Made by a program: the position numbers and the translations under genes. Of a stretch of 64,000 nucleotides of DNA, positions 1 through 11,290 are shown one piece after another. The notes under the pieces were generated by a model. It searched no databases and was not told where the DNA came from. It saw only the letters and a list, made by a program, of their open reading frames with translations. Numbering within the stretch: the stretch's first letter is position 1; each line of letters starts with the position of its first letter. The stretch comes from Atopsyche davidsoni. Its lineage: Eukaryota > Arthropoda > Insecta > Trichoptera > Hydrobiosidae. The stretch lies in assembly GCA_022113835.1 (NCBI GenBank), contig JAILWY010000010.1:2071501-2135500 (forward strand). The letters run 5' to 3'.

Positions 1-782
1 ATTTTCACTAAAATTACGACTCAACATTTATATATTGAAATTCACATGCGCAAATAACAAATCAAAAACTAATTTAGTACGTTTTATTTAATCATAAAAC
101 TCAAATCGTTTTTTTAATAAGATCATTTTACCTAAGGTTGGGTTGAAATAAAATGATCGCGAACAGTTTTGTGTTCACGTCTAAACCACTTAACTTTTTT
201 AACATTTCGCGTAAGTTCTGTATTCTAATTTTTAGCAAAGTAATCGTTCAAAGCGATATCCAACTGATAAGGCGTGCTCGGCGAATTTAAACACGCAGAC
301 TCGAAGCAATCAACCTGGAACGAAGGAAGATATCAACCACTCGGTTGGGATGATATAAAGTGCATTACCAGCAGCGCCTGGCAACAGATATCCTCTTGAG
401 ATAACAGATATTCACTATAACCTAAGACAGAAAATGTATCTGGCAACGTATATCCTCAAAATTCACTGCTGCCTCAGGTAACAGCTATTCTTGGCGATTT
501 ATATCCTTTTCAGACTACAGATATATGTACACACCTCCTTTGAAATCTATATCCACTTCGTGTTACTTTTGTATACTCAATCAACAGTGTGTTTGTTTTA
601 AAAAGTGCTCTCGTTGATTTTGAAATTCGCTATCACGCTATTGGTGTGTTTGTCTGATTGTTAGTGTATTTTTCAACTATGTTGGGTAAGTTTGTACAAC
701 AAGTAGGTATGTGTTATTTGTTTTTTGTTAGTATTCCGCAGCAAAACCTTCGCATGAGCATTAATATGAGCCGTCGATTTAC

Positions 783-1086
783 CTTTGTTATCTTTGTAGT
801 TTCTCGATATGATACTAAAATAGTCCAGCGTTTTTCCAAGCTCCTCGATAGCCCCTCCGAAGTCGCCGCTGCCATGGGTGCACTCCACCATGAACTCATA
901 GCCCGGCCCCCTGGAGGAGGACCTGGACTCGATGTGGCTGAGGTTGACCTTGTGCCTGGAGAACACCTTCAGGGACTTGGCCAGTGCGCCCGCCTCGTCC
1001 TTGTCCTTGGGGGAGAAGATGAGCAACGTGCTCTTGGAGGAGTCGCGGCCTTCCTTGATGTACTTCCCTCCGGTCATCAGCTTGGG
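783..1086 (-). CDS. Henna: Phenylalanine hydroxylase-like ACT-domain exon (coding exon 2)
   Basis: Internal exon of a tetrahydrobiopterin-dependent aromatic amino acid hydroxylase; the full enzyme would turn phenylalanine into tyrosine in the cytosol. The exon carries the N-terminal ACT regulatory domain: LLIFSPKDKDEAGALAKSL, then VNLSHIESRSS, GYEFMVEC and FSIISRNYKDN. The HIESR segment and the closing IISR-YKDN are characteristic of phenylalanine hydroxylase. A TTAG acceptor lies at 1087-1090 and a GTAAAT donor at 782-777. The exon begins in phase 0, matching the start exon at 7077-7151, and ends in phase 1. The following catalytic exon (usually starting near VPWFPRRI) is not found between 1 and 782, so it lies beyond the left edge. 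Tryptophan hydroxylase has a similar domain but normally a more basic segment after HIESR; I judge phenylalanine hydroxylase clearly likelier. Confidence 0.82.
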
Positions 1087-1239
1087 CTAAGAATCCAATG
1101 GAAACCATTTAATCATGACTCAATACTTTCATATAAAAGCAGCTCAAGAAGCAAAGCCAACGTGTGTGAAAAAGCTTAGTAAAGTTTATTTTAAAATGCA
1201 TAAACAAAATTTTTGTGTTAAGCAAATTACATCAAAAGC

Positions 1240-1322
1240 TTACTGCTTAACCTGGTTTTGAACCAGTGATGTCATTGACGGTGAGCAAGTGCGCTAACCA
1301 CAAAACTACCGAGTGGTTATAA
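1240..1322 (-). repeat. tRNA-like SINE fragment
   Basis: Read on the minus strand it has a box A-like TGTGGTTAGCGCACTTG followed about 30 bases later by a box B-like GGTTCAAAACC, in the order and spacing of a tRNA-derived SINE head. The intact clover-leaf stems of a functional tRNA are missing. Confidence 0.5.
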
Positions 1323-4300
1323 AAGTTTTTTTGCGTTTGCTTCTGTTTTTAAAGAGCTTATCACTCCTACCTGTTTTATCACATTATTGATGAGCGCTAA
1401 TTGTTTATGTATTTTTTTTAGAGGTAGATTTTTTATCAGCACTGAGTAAACCACCACCACCTCACTAATAATTAATATTTACAATAATAATAATGTCCAT
1501 AACCACAGTTACAATTGTACTTTCATATATTTTTTTAGTACAGGTTTTATCAAAACTCAAGGTATCATCGAGTAGTATTGCATATGAGCTAAAATGTTTT
1601 GAAAAATAATATATCAACTCACTATTTGAAATTGTTACTGGGAGAATCAGAAACAAACATATTATTGCATAAAAAACTAATATCCTATTTAACCTTAATT
1701 TCAAAAGCGAAATATATCCCAGCATGGATAATAAAATAAAATACAGTAGAAAGACGCGGAAGAAGTTGATAAGCAAGTGATTTAAAGCGATTAGATAAAT
1801 TAGCTTTGCTGTGTAAAATAAAACTACTTTTAAATATCAGAGTTTTTCTTAATAATATATCTTCTTTCATAGGAATTTGACTCGGGACACCGGATCAAGA
1901 TTTGCTTGCTTTACGTACTCTTCACTTACAAACTTAAAGTATATTATTCTTATAATGAAATGGTTCAAGTTCGCAAAGAGCTTTTAGCCGAAAAGACCAG
2001 CTTTTTAAATATTATCAATAATCAGAAACATAAACAATAACTTGTGAATAAGAGAGGATATTAAACATGTGCTTGCTTCCCACAAGTTTGCATACACATA
2101 AGTAATGAGCACGGGATTTCTCTTAATTGATGTTTATAAACATCAGATAAAAGTTGATACGAAATGTGTCGAATGTACACAACTTGCTATAAAATATGCT
2201 TTGTTTATCATAAAAAACGCATTAATATATTTATTTTTTTAATGTTTTACAACAATTATTGTAAATTGGATTTTCTTCGTACGGACAGCTTATCGCTAGC
2301 TTTATTATTTTTGTTGAATATATTATTATTTTCGATATATTTTATCTCAAGTAACCGCTTGATCCTTGAACTTGTAGTTGAATAGCATATTATTTATGTT
2401 TTATCATAGAAAAGAGAGTACGTATCGTAGTAAAAAAAAAACAAGCCAGAAAGATAATTACGAAGCGAAAACACGCGCTATGATCTGCAGCAATTTGTCT
2501 GCGAGTTATAAACAGGTCAATCTAAAAATGATATATTAGTAGGCTAGAGTTGTATAGAATAATATGTTATTAAAGCTTTTAAACAGTTGAAAAAAATAAA
2601 AACATACATGTAAAGCATTTGACACACCCCTGTTTTACAAAATACGCACTACCGACTTTTGTAACAATTTTTCAACTATTTAATATATAAACATGCATTT
2701 AAAGCAGTTGCGTCTTATTTACTTAGTGTAATAAAATAAATCGCACTTTGTAAGAAATAAATAAAATTTAATAAAAATTCACGTATTTATTGAACGTTTA
2801 TAATGATTACAAGTTTAGCTGTGGTACATGATAAAAAATCTAAACTTAACAACGTACGTGGATTCATAATCAGTTTGCTGTAAATTATATAACAAAAAAA
2901 AGAAATATGCATGTTTATATTTAAATAGAAATAAAACATTTAATGGAAACATGAAGAAACCAGATACCTACAGCGAGTTACCCACAGATTCTTATGCTAT
3001 GGTTAAAACATTTATAAGCTAGACAGTTATTTGGTTATTTTATTAGGCCAAGTATTATAGCGTATCGTAATATCATTACGTAAGATTCTCTGGAATATTC
3101 TGGAATTAAACCGGAGCACAGGCAGCACTGGAAAAAAATTAAATTAACAAAACAGATCAGTTTATACACATGACACACATATACAACGCTTTTCCATTGC
3201 TGCATACACAGTATAGACAGTTAAAGCACATCGCATTCGCAAATATATTTCGTTGCTTGTCAATTTGTATACTTTGCTTCATTTGAAATGGATTTTTCAA
3301 TTCACAAATAAGGTCAACCCCTAAAGTATGGTTGATGTCCACAGATAGATTTCAAGACACTCCAATAAGCAAGGAATTTCCTCAAGAACTAAAGGAAACA
3401 CGAAGGCCTGGATGTACTGGCCTTCGATGGTTACATGGTAACATGTTAAATAGTTATAGTTGTTGGAATTTTTTTTTCGATTTTGCTAATGTTATAGATG
3501 CAGTTATAATTTACCACAAATAGGGTTTGCCTAGAAGAGACTAAAGCCTCATGCTCTTCACGCGTCTACGAACAAACACGAATGTAAACCACTGAATATT
3601 ATAGTTTTTACATAAAGAGCTATTGTGTTTACAATACAGTTTGAGTGATTGATTTACATAAGAAATGGCGTGAAAATCAAAAAAATATATATCATTATTG
3701 TACATGTACATAATGCAAAGTATTTCATATTTGATGACTTAATTTATATTCAAACAAATGGTGTGAATGCGAACTCCAACTAACAACTGTTAAACTTTTG
3801 TTTAAAAAACATATTTATTACATTTGATAAAGAATACAAAACCACGAGCCGGAATAACACAAAATTTATTTGTTTATCATCATTTTATAAGCGAGAGACA
3901 TTCAAGTTCAGAAATTTCGGAATCTAGAACCTCACTATTCTTTGATAACAAAAGGCAGATAAGCTGGCTTTAAGTACATAATGTCCACAATGATACGTTT
4001 CCGGATTTTTTTAAATGGTGCCCCTTGAATTCATGATATTTAAAAAAGGGAAAAAACTCCTTGACCAGGCGAGCAAAGCACGAGTTACAGAGTCTCGACT
4101 CAGTGTTGACAGACTGTTATTACACTAAGTGGGTATTTTGGTATCCACTGTGAATTTTGTGATTGACTGTGTTATTATTCGTCGATAAACGCGATCGAGT
4201 CGCGTTTCCAATGCAGGAAGTCGAGCGAGTGACATTCCAGCTAGATACATGACAAGACTAGTTTCTTTTGTTGGAAAAAGGAGGACAATTTATCTTGACC

Positions 4301-5942
4301 ATTGCAGCGATGTCTTGCAACGCGACAGGTGCTCGCTAATTGCAAATATCAGAATAACTTAATCCGCAACTCGCCGGTGTGGTGTTATCCTTCTCTGCAT
4401 ATGGCAGAACCCAGAACATGGCGACATAGCAACAGATTTTTTCACACTTTGTGTATTTTAGTACAAGTTAGACGTGCAGAATTTATTTGTTCTTGGGAGT
4501 TGTGCTGCGAGTTTAGTTGAAGATTGCGACGCTTCAGTCCCGGTATTCGGGGATTTGAAGATGACGCCGGTACCGTGGCCAAATCGTCCGAAATTTCAGC
4601 ACAAGAATAAACAAATTCTGATCAACGAAATCTACGAAACCTTAGCCATGCATTTGTATGCGGACATACTGTTGAATTCATATCATTGAAAATTGAAGAT
4701 TCTAATACGAAGAGGTTCAAGCTCTTGAGGTTGGCAAGTAATCGTTGAGTCACAGCGTGTGTAGGCAGCTTTCTGTTGTTATCGTGTATAGTGTATGAGC
4801 ATTCCCCGTGATAATTCTAGTACGAGACAGGCACTACGCTCTCGTCGGATTCATTGAACCTGCCCTCGTATCTTTAGTCCCTATCTCCTCGAGATGTCAC
4901 ATCGTGGATGGCTTCCAACCATTTATTAATATTCATCGTTATCGGCACGTACTCCACATGGCGAATGGCCCGAAATCCCAGGCGATACTAGCTTGGGTTA
5001 TTATTTTAAATATTACATGCAAATTTGTGGCAAGGTTACGACGTGGCTTACATGTCACGTTTCTTTTAAATAAGTACAAATATGAAATAGCATCACGTTA
5101 CATATATTATTTTATGATTTATTTCGATGAAAACATCCGTCGCTCAAGAGTGATTTATTAATTAAATGAGATGTTGAGTGCTGTTGACGCTGCCATCTTA
5201 CTTTACTGATAATTTGCTGATTTGCATTTATTTTTCCTCTCCTAACCATGCGAGGTCAGTTTTTATTTAATGCAGATGTTTTGAAATATGTAGTTATTTT
5301 TTTATTCTTGTAAGTACATAAATTAAATATTTTCAAATAAATTTTAAACAGTTACTAATTTCTTGCATTTAAAACTTGATATGTGATGTGCATGAAGAAT
5401 TAATGTAGATTTTCACAGACGTTTTTAAACCACAATATAAGAAGTAATCAAAATTATTTACAAATCAAGCGAGACAAGAATTTAATATCCGGGGTCTGGT
5501 GTCTTTGTTCAGTTCATATTTGCATTTATTTATTTTAAAAAAAAGCGATTGTTTGCATATATTCATAAAAAAATGTATCTACTTTTTATTTTTTTAAAAA
5601 TTAATTAAAAAAACTAGTACAATTACTATTTAAACAAGCGTAAATTAAAAATACATATAATGCTAAACTTTACAATAAATTGTGTTGATTAAATTCATAT
5701 TTATCCATGATTTCTTTTGTTGTATCATGGCTGAAATGTCTTTTTTAATTAAACTACTTCACATATTAGTTTTAGGGGTATATATTTTGTAGTGCTTCAT
5801 GAAATATATACACAAAATAAAGATCTGTGCTCGTTTTTGACAAGTTAATATACGCTTCGACAGAGTTCTCACTGTATCAATAAATTATAACTTTATGATT
5901 TATATCAAACAATTGTATTTGAATATGTGGTGCAACCTTATA

Positions 5943-6050
5943 ATGATACTTCTTCTTCAGAGGAGGTTAGCGACTCTCACTGAGCATATACTCGTGCTGA
6001 ACCAGTATTCATGGTTTTCTAGGGGGGAAATAGAGTAGCGGATCCCCGGG
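5943..6050 (+). repeat. Dispersed repeat B, 5' part
   Basis: Shares TCAGAGGAGGTTAGCGAC, CACTGAGCATATACT and CATGGTTTTCTA with copies near 7755, 42200 and 56670 (inverted). No terminal repeats or coding sequence can be seen, so its class is unknown. Confidence 0.6.
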
Positions 6051-6054
6051 TCCT

Positions 6055-6237
6055 TAACCTGTTATATTAATAAACAACTTCATTCAAAAACTAGCTCTTT
6101 TTGTAGATATAAATTTCCTTTCTATATAAAAACCATATTTCTTTTCAACATATCAAGGACGCATTTATACGTCCTACCCGTACCCGATATAGTTTACGTT
6201 GGACGTATTTATACGTCCCGCCCGGTTAACAGGTTAA
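6055..6237. mobile_element. piggyBac-like MITE
   Basis: A 183-bp segment with perfect terminal inverted repeats TTAACCTGTTA and TAACAGGTTAA, each end carrying the TTAA target typical of piggyBac transposons. Inside, the motif GGACG.ATTTATACGTCC occurs twice as imperfect palindromes. Non-coding, so mobilised in trans if at all. It sits directly after a copy of repeat B. Confidence 0.7.
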
Positions 6238-7076
6238 TGATGCAATGAGTATTAAAAAAACATCGTGATAAAATAAAAATTTCAAAATTTACGCTGCAAG
6301 AAGATAATATCGTAAATGGTCTCTGAAACAAGTGTGGCGTTGTTGTATTACAGGTAAGATTTTTAAGTTCTTTCCGTCGTTTCGTGCACACCCGGAGTGG
6401 CGATAGGTCGATGGGGTCGATAGCATCGACGGCCGGGAGAAGTCACCAGAACTGGTACAGAGGAGGGGTTCACAGAGTTTATCGTGCCTTACACTATAAA
6501 CCTTGTGGTTCTTTACGATTTTTTAATAATTTATAAAAAAATGTAAACTGAAGATAATATTCAATTATTGCTACGTGCTCTCTGAAGTAAACGCCGACTT
6601 ATCTCTCAATTCACGGTTCGGACTTCGCGAAGGAACTTTTTTCTTTATTTATTAATAAACTGATAAAAATTGTTTACTTATAGTAAATATTATTTTATTA
6701 CTGAATATGGAATTGATAAATCCACACCCACACATATATATGCGTATAAATATAGTGTACATACATATTATAAGAATGTACAATAATACTTTATTTAACT
6801 TCGATCGTCGTGTGATTTTTGTTTGTTCGATAGTTGTTTTTTTTTTATTTTTAATTACTATGAATACAAAATCGCTTACGTTTCAAGAGCACTGCAAGTC
6901 CTACGAAAATAATCTGATAATTTAGAAACACCACAAAGAGCTTGCAATACAATACAAGCATGATGACAAAAATACATAGTGTTTTTAAAATGTTGAAACT
7001 TTTTTTATTACTATATACATATTTATATTTGTGTGTAAATATAAAATATTGCGTGTAATGAAAAATGCATATTTAC

Positions 7077-7151
7077 CTTGTCTGGGGGTGAATTTTGTAT
7101 GAAGATCTCCCGGCCGTTGTCGGCTTTCACAATCGGCTGAGGGCCCATCAT
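7077..7151 (-). CDS. Henna: Putative start exon of the phenylalanine hydroxylase-like gene
   Basis: On the minus strand an ATG at 7151 opens 25 codons that begin MMGPQPIVKADNGREIFIQN and run to a clean CAAG|GTAAAT donor at 7076-7071. The exon ends in phase 0, exactly the phase required by the ACT-domain exon at 783-1086, and nothing else nearby offers a start for that gene. A TATA box about 165 bases upstream, and a stretch between them that is richer in GC than its surroundings, support a transcription start here. The two ATGs in tandem leave the exact initiator residue open. I do not recognise the peptide itself; N-termini of this enzyme family vary greatly between insects. Linkage to exon 2 is inferred from strand, phase and position, across an intron of 5990 bp. 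Confidence 0.6.
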
Positions 7152-7315
7152 TTTGGACGTATGAATTCGAAGCTTCAATGTAAGACGGGCACAGAAATTC
7201 AACTACAGGATGCAGACTTCGCTAGGACTGAAATTCGAGTGCGAAAGATTTCACTTCACAGGTCTTCGTCGCGTGGGAGAGTTGCGGGGAGTGCCGCCGA
7301 CGGACGCCTTCTCCG

Positions 7316-7322
7316 CTTTATA
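7316..7322 (-). promoter_or_regulatory. TATA box of the hydroxylase gene
   Basis: TATAAAG on the minus strand, set in GC-rich sequence. It lies about 165 bases upstream of the first ATG at 7151. A start about 30 bases downstream (near 7290) would fall in GGCACTCC and leave a 5' UTR of roughly 135 bases. Confidence 0.5.
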
Positions 7323-7754
7323 TCGCCGCGGAGCTCCGTGGGTTTTATTATTTCTGACCCTCGGGTCGCCGCAGAGAAGTATCGTGCTGATGTAATCTTT
7401 GCTACGAATATTATCCATCAGTCATAATAAACTATCGCTGAGTGGTTTCCATTGGGCGCTGATTGTGTGGCGTGCTTCGTGAGGTCGCGTTTTCCGCAAA
7501 TCGCAAAACGAAAAAATACGGACGACCCTATAGGTGCTTTCGTTTTTCTTCTTTCTGCTTCTTCGGGCTGTCCCAACTTCAAAATGCAGTCTGAAGAAGC
7601 TCTTGAAATTTGGGAATTTATATTTGTTCTTCAAACGACAAAATAAATTCATTTTGCCGATCTGGTTGAATCTAGCGACGCAGTTTCTTAATCACATATA
7701 TGTAAATAAGTTAAAAATATTTTCTCTTCTGTGAGATTGTCAATCCTCAATGTT

Positions 7755-7925
7755 TTTAATTATTCTTCTTCGTCAAGTGCCTCTCCTCAGATAAGGTTGG
7801 CGACCATTTCACTGAGTATATACTAGTGCTGAGCTAGTCTTCATGGGTCCCCGGGTCCTTCTACAGGAAAGTCTGCGTATTGCTGCTGCCCAATAGCGTT
7901 TTTATATAATATTTTCCTTACAAAG
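7755..7925 (+). repeat. Dispersed repeat B
   Basis: Matches the other copies through GGTTGGCGACCATTTCACTGAG and then continues into GTATTGCTGCTGCCCAATAG and ACAAAGCTCTGGAGTTTAGA, the second half that recurs at 42350 and 56310. Confidence 0.6.
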
Positions 7926-9439
7926 CTCTGGAGTTTAGATCTGATAATTCAAATTATAAATTAAATTAAAATTATAAAAAAAATAAAATAATTATATCAT
8001 CTACACGCATTACACACTCTCACAAACCAAATTTCAAAATTTTAAACTCGGTTTAATATATTCTAGTTAAAATTGTTGAATTACAATCTAATGAATTAGT
8101 TTACAACTTAAAAATTAATTATAACATAAAAAACTAGGAGTTGAAATTTATTTTTAAATAAAAAAAATTAAATCTCATTCAAATGTGTTTTTATTTCGTA
8201 AGTTTTTAATAATACCAGGTTTAGTGAATCTTTCCCATAATATGATGTTATATCTTTTCATTGAAGTATTTAAATGAATATATTAGGTTCATGCTAAAAA
8301 ATAACTGCATGGCCTGTTTTGAATGGTTTATAGTCCTTAACATAGTCAATTTGTAATATTGTATTGAAAAAAGTGTAAATTCAACTTATTTTTTATTTGA
8401 ACTACCGCTTTCACAATTTAACCGACAAGTTATATGCATACTGTACTGTAAAATGTGTCGGTATGTTGGTGATTATGTTGGAATTTCTGTAGTCTTTAAG
8501 ACTCAAGCCATTCCCTTTAGCAATAAAACATTTGAACAAGTCGATAAAAAAAGTAAAATATACCAATTAACTGTCATTCTTTGTGTCTGGCCGTAATACA
8601 AATAAAAACAAGAGCAATAAATTTTAAACGTCTAATGTTAGTGTTCCTGTACCTAAGTATGCTAAAGAAAATTAATAGGCTTTAAAACAAAAAAGTATGT
8701 TCAAATACAGATATTTTATAATTATAATTTTTTATTAATTATATTCTCAATCCTGGGTGACGATCGATGTTCACGAGAGACCAGCCCAGGTTTCATCTGC
8801 CACCTTCGTAGAGCAAGCAGCATCAGCGAGGACTTGTGGATCGATTTCCTACGAGAGGCTGCAAACTTAATTCAGAAATATTTTATAAATCAATACGTTT
8901 TTTAAAGGTTTATTGTGCGCACCGAGGCTGGATCCTGAAGGTCAAATCCATTTAATGAGAAAAAAGATCATTAATATTGCACTATTAGCTTATAATACTA
9001 CTATTAATAATAGTATTTATTCGAGATAAAAATAACGACTGTGCAACTCTCCAAGCGATTGGACGCTTTCCAGCATCAATTAGATTATATTTTTTCATGG
9101 GTTTGAAAGATTTTTTCAGTTTTTCCTTCCTACATCCAGGATCACGTGTTTTGAATCAAGATGGAAGAATAAAATAAAAAGTCAAATAATAATGAGGTAT
9201 AGCTCCATTTCCTAGTGTAGACGATGAGTGGTATTTCAAAGGAAATCAGAAAGTCTTTTGATGTTGATTTAAAATATTATTCTTTATTGTGCGTGTGAGT
9301 GTGAATGAAAAAAAAATTACAAATATAAACCGTTGGAATTAAAATTAAAACTTTAAATTACATGCGTTTAAATTACCTTTACAGGCTTATATTACTTACT
9401 AATATGATTAGGCACATTTTTTCCCACATTGAAAATGAT

Positions 9440-9545
9440 TTCAAAGAAACTCTCAGAAAAATACCATCGTGACTTGTGTAGGATTCGAGAACCTACATCC
9501 CCAAGGTTATATGGCTGGTGCACTTACCCTTGTGCTAACGAGCCA
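9440..9545 (-). repeat. tRNA-derived SINE copy
   Basis: Minus-strand copy of the SINE found at 45775 and 56866: the shared tail (AAAGAAACTCTCAGAAAAAT on the plus strand) precedes a degraded box B (GGTTCTCGAATCC on the minus strand) and a tRNA-like head with GTGCACCAGCC. Confidence 0.6.
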
Positions 9546-9679
9546 CTCGCTGCGTTTGTCTTCGATGAGAGTGTGTGCATCGATAACGAGACAAAAAGAA
9601 CAATTGCGGATTAATGAATGTGACCTGTCGATTCTGCAATGCTTTACATTTTCAAGCAGAAAAACCATCAGAGTTAAGT

Positions 9680-9975
9680 GAAACTACCAGCAAGGCCTAT
9701 TTCCCCAGTATATTTAAAGGATATTTATAATGGAAATTTCAAGAGACAAATTAGATCATACAATAACAGTATATCTTTTGCATCAATGGGCGCTAAATTA
9801 ACAGGTCCAGTGGCAGAATCAGTGGGCCACTCTGCTTCAAACTTCAAGGCCAAGTATATCACAGAACTTCGCACCTTCATCCAACTGATGGTACAAAATA
9901 AAAGCAAATATTCAGCCAAACGCAATTGCATCGTTCATCGAATGCGCGTCATTCTGTGACGGGCTACATTTCTAG
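9680..9975 (+). mobile_element. Helitron remnant: replicase fragment joined to 3' terminus
   Basis: The translation at 9678-9956 contains QIRSYNNSISFASMGAKL, closely resembling the conserved helitron-like N-terminal region in which an IRSYN--LAFASMG motif precedes a GQIYH-type motif; here a degraded FKAKYIT stands in that place. The coding remnant runs straight into TGTGACGGGCTACATTTCTAG ending at 9975 and followed by T, as expected for a Helitron 3' end (CTRR before T). The same terminus occurs at 21555 (inverted) and 50246. The Rep and helicase motifs are absent, so this is a deleted, inactive copy. Confidence 0.65.
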
Positions 9976-10074
9976 TTAGTAAGTATTAATAAGGTTTGAT
10001 TTTTATATTTTTTTGTCGTTTCATATTTGTATCGTGCATCTGAAGAGCGCACAGACGCATGTTGATCGATTTCC

Positions 10075-10262
10075 TGCTCCGTCTTTCGTGTCGCGGGTCC
10101 CGCCGCGCCCCTGCCCCCTGAACCTAACCTAACATAACCCCCTCCCCTCCCCGTTGCGTCTCCCCCCCCTCCTGGTCGCCCCTCCCCCCTCCTGGTCTCC
10201 CCCCCCTCCTGGTCTCCCCCTCCCGATCTCCCCCCCCCGTCTTGCGACCCTGCTGCCGGCTA
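10075..10262 (+). repeat. C-rich pyrimidine tract with CCTAA motifs
   Basis: A strongly C/T-biased stretch with repeated CCTCCTGGTCxCCCC units. It begins near CCTAACCTAACATAACC, two copies of the insect telomere pentamer plus a degenerate one; too few to call an interstitial telomere. Confidence 0.55.
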
Positions 10263-10444
10263 TCGCAAATGAGACCTTGTTCACTGAATTAATGCGTTCA
10301 TTGCCTTTAAATTATTTTGCACTTGGCTAATAGATTGACCCTTAACATGTTTTTGTTTACTCACAGTTGTCTCCAATGGGATGCGACGGGGAGCCAACAA
10401 ACATAATCCTATTTTGAGTTACTTGGGCGGAACCATTAAAAATA

Positions 10445-10800
10445 CAGTAATACCTCGCTTTACGCGACCCCTTTTCACTTTAACGCGAATTTCTTATTTT
10501 AAGAATGTGTATGAACATAATGTAGTCATTCACTTAACAATTAAAAACAGCGTTGAATGTTATAAACTTATTTTACAAGAACGCAAAAGAAACGCTATCC
10601 AAAAGACAATAGATTTATTTTTCAGTAAAAATAACACGTAATACTGCATATAGTGTTCTTAGAATTAAATTAATACGTATTTTTTGTATTAAGTTTTGAC
10701 TATGTATGTATGTTTAATCGAAAAACCTTGATATACGCTTATTTCACTTAACGCGATTTTTTTCCGGAACGTTTCCCTCGCGTAAAGCGGAGTATTATTG
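10445..10800. mobile_element. MITE family A (pogo-like), copy 1
   Basis: Left end CAGTAATACCTCGCTTTACG, right end CGCGTAAAGCGGAGTATTATTG, both flanked by TA, as in pogo/Tc1-type elements. The body is non-coding. Copies at 33257-33637 and 55678-56035 share the whole length, including AAGAATGTGTATGAACATAA. Confidence 0.75.
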
Positions 10801-10802
10801 TA

Positions 10803-11144
10803 CAGTAAAACCTCGATGTAACGGACCTCTATTTAACGGACCTCTATTTAATGGATATAACGGAGAAAAAATCCGGTCAAATGTAAAAAAATAATAAAAA
10901 ATCGTTATTTTCGAGAGTTGATTATAAAAAAAACAGCAAATTTCAAAAGTGCAAACAAAAGATTGCTTTTTAGTAGGATTACCGATAGCAAGCGCGTCAA
11001 ATTTTAAATGTTTTTTATTTTTTATTTATATCTAAATACATACAGTGTATTTAAAAAAAAAAGTTTTATTATTTATTTGAAACCTATTTATATATAACGG
11101 ACACTCTCTCGCCCTAATTGGTCCGTAGTATCGAATTTTTACAG
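10803..11144. mobile_element. MITE family P (pogo-like), copy 1
   Basis: Starts CAGTAAAACCTCGATGTAAC and ends GGTCCGTAGTATCGAATTTTTACAG before TA. Its left TA is the same dinucleotide that closes the preceding MITE A. A related copy lies at 57552-57852 and a right-end fragment at 51535-51597. Confidence 0.7.
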
Positions 11145-11161
11145 TACTTAAAATAAGTAGA

Positions 11162-11290
11162 TGTTATTGGCTAATTACTGTTCGGGTGTTGGTTGCGATA
11201 TTACGTGTGTAGGCAGCTTAAATAACCATGAAAAAATACTTCATGTAAACTTGTTAATATTTTGTGTCTTTTTATGGTTTCTTCGCAAAA
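11162..11290. repeat. Dispersed repeat C copy
   Basis: Contains TTATTGGCTAATTACTGTTC, GGTTGCGATATTACGTGTGTAGGCAGCTT and, further on, AAAAAAGGACGCTTTTGGC. These blocks recur in different arrangements at eight or more other loci in the window. Confidence 0.55.

Larger units (their letters stand above)
1087..7076 (-). other. Intron 1 of the hydroxylase gene
   Basis: A 5990-bp AT-rich intron between the two coding exons. It holds a tRNA-like SINE piece at 1240-1320, one end of dispersed repeat C near 4741-4775, a copy of dispersed repeat B at 5943-6050 and a TTAA-flanked MITE at 6055-6237. A stretch at about 4060-5000 is less AT-rich and has short open frames, but I recognise nothing in it. The rest shows no supported feature. 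Confidence 0.55.

Noticed and set aside
10115..10140. Interstitial telomere (CCTAA)n
   Set aside because: Only two exact pentamers and one degenerate unit are present, inside a C-rich tract; this can occur by chance.
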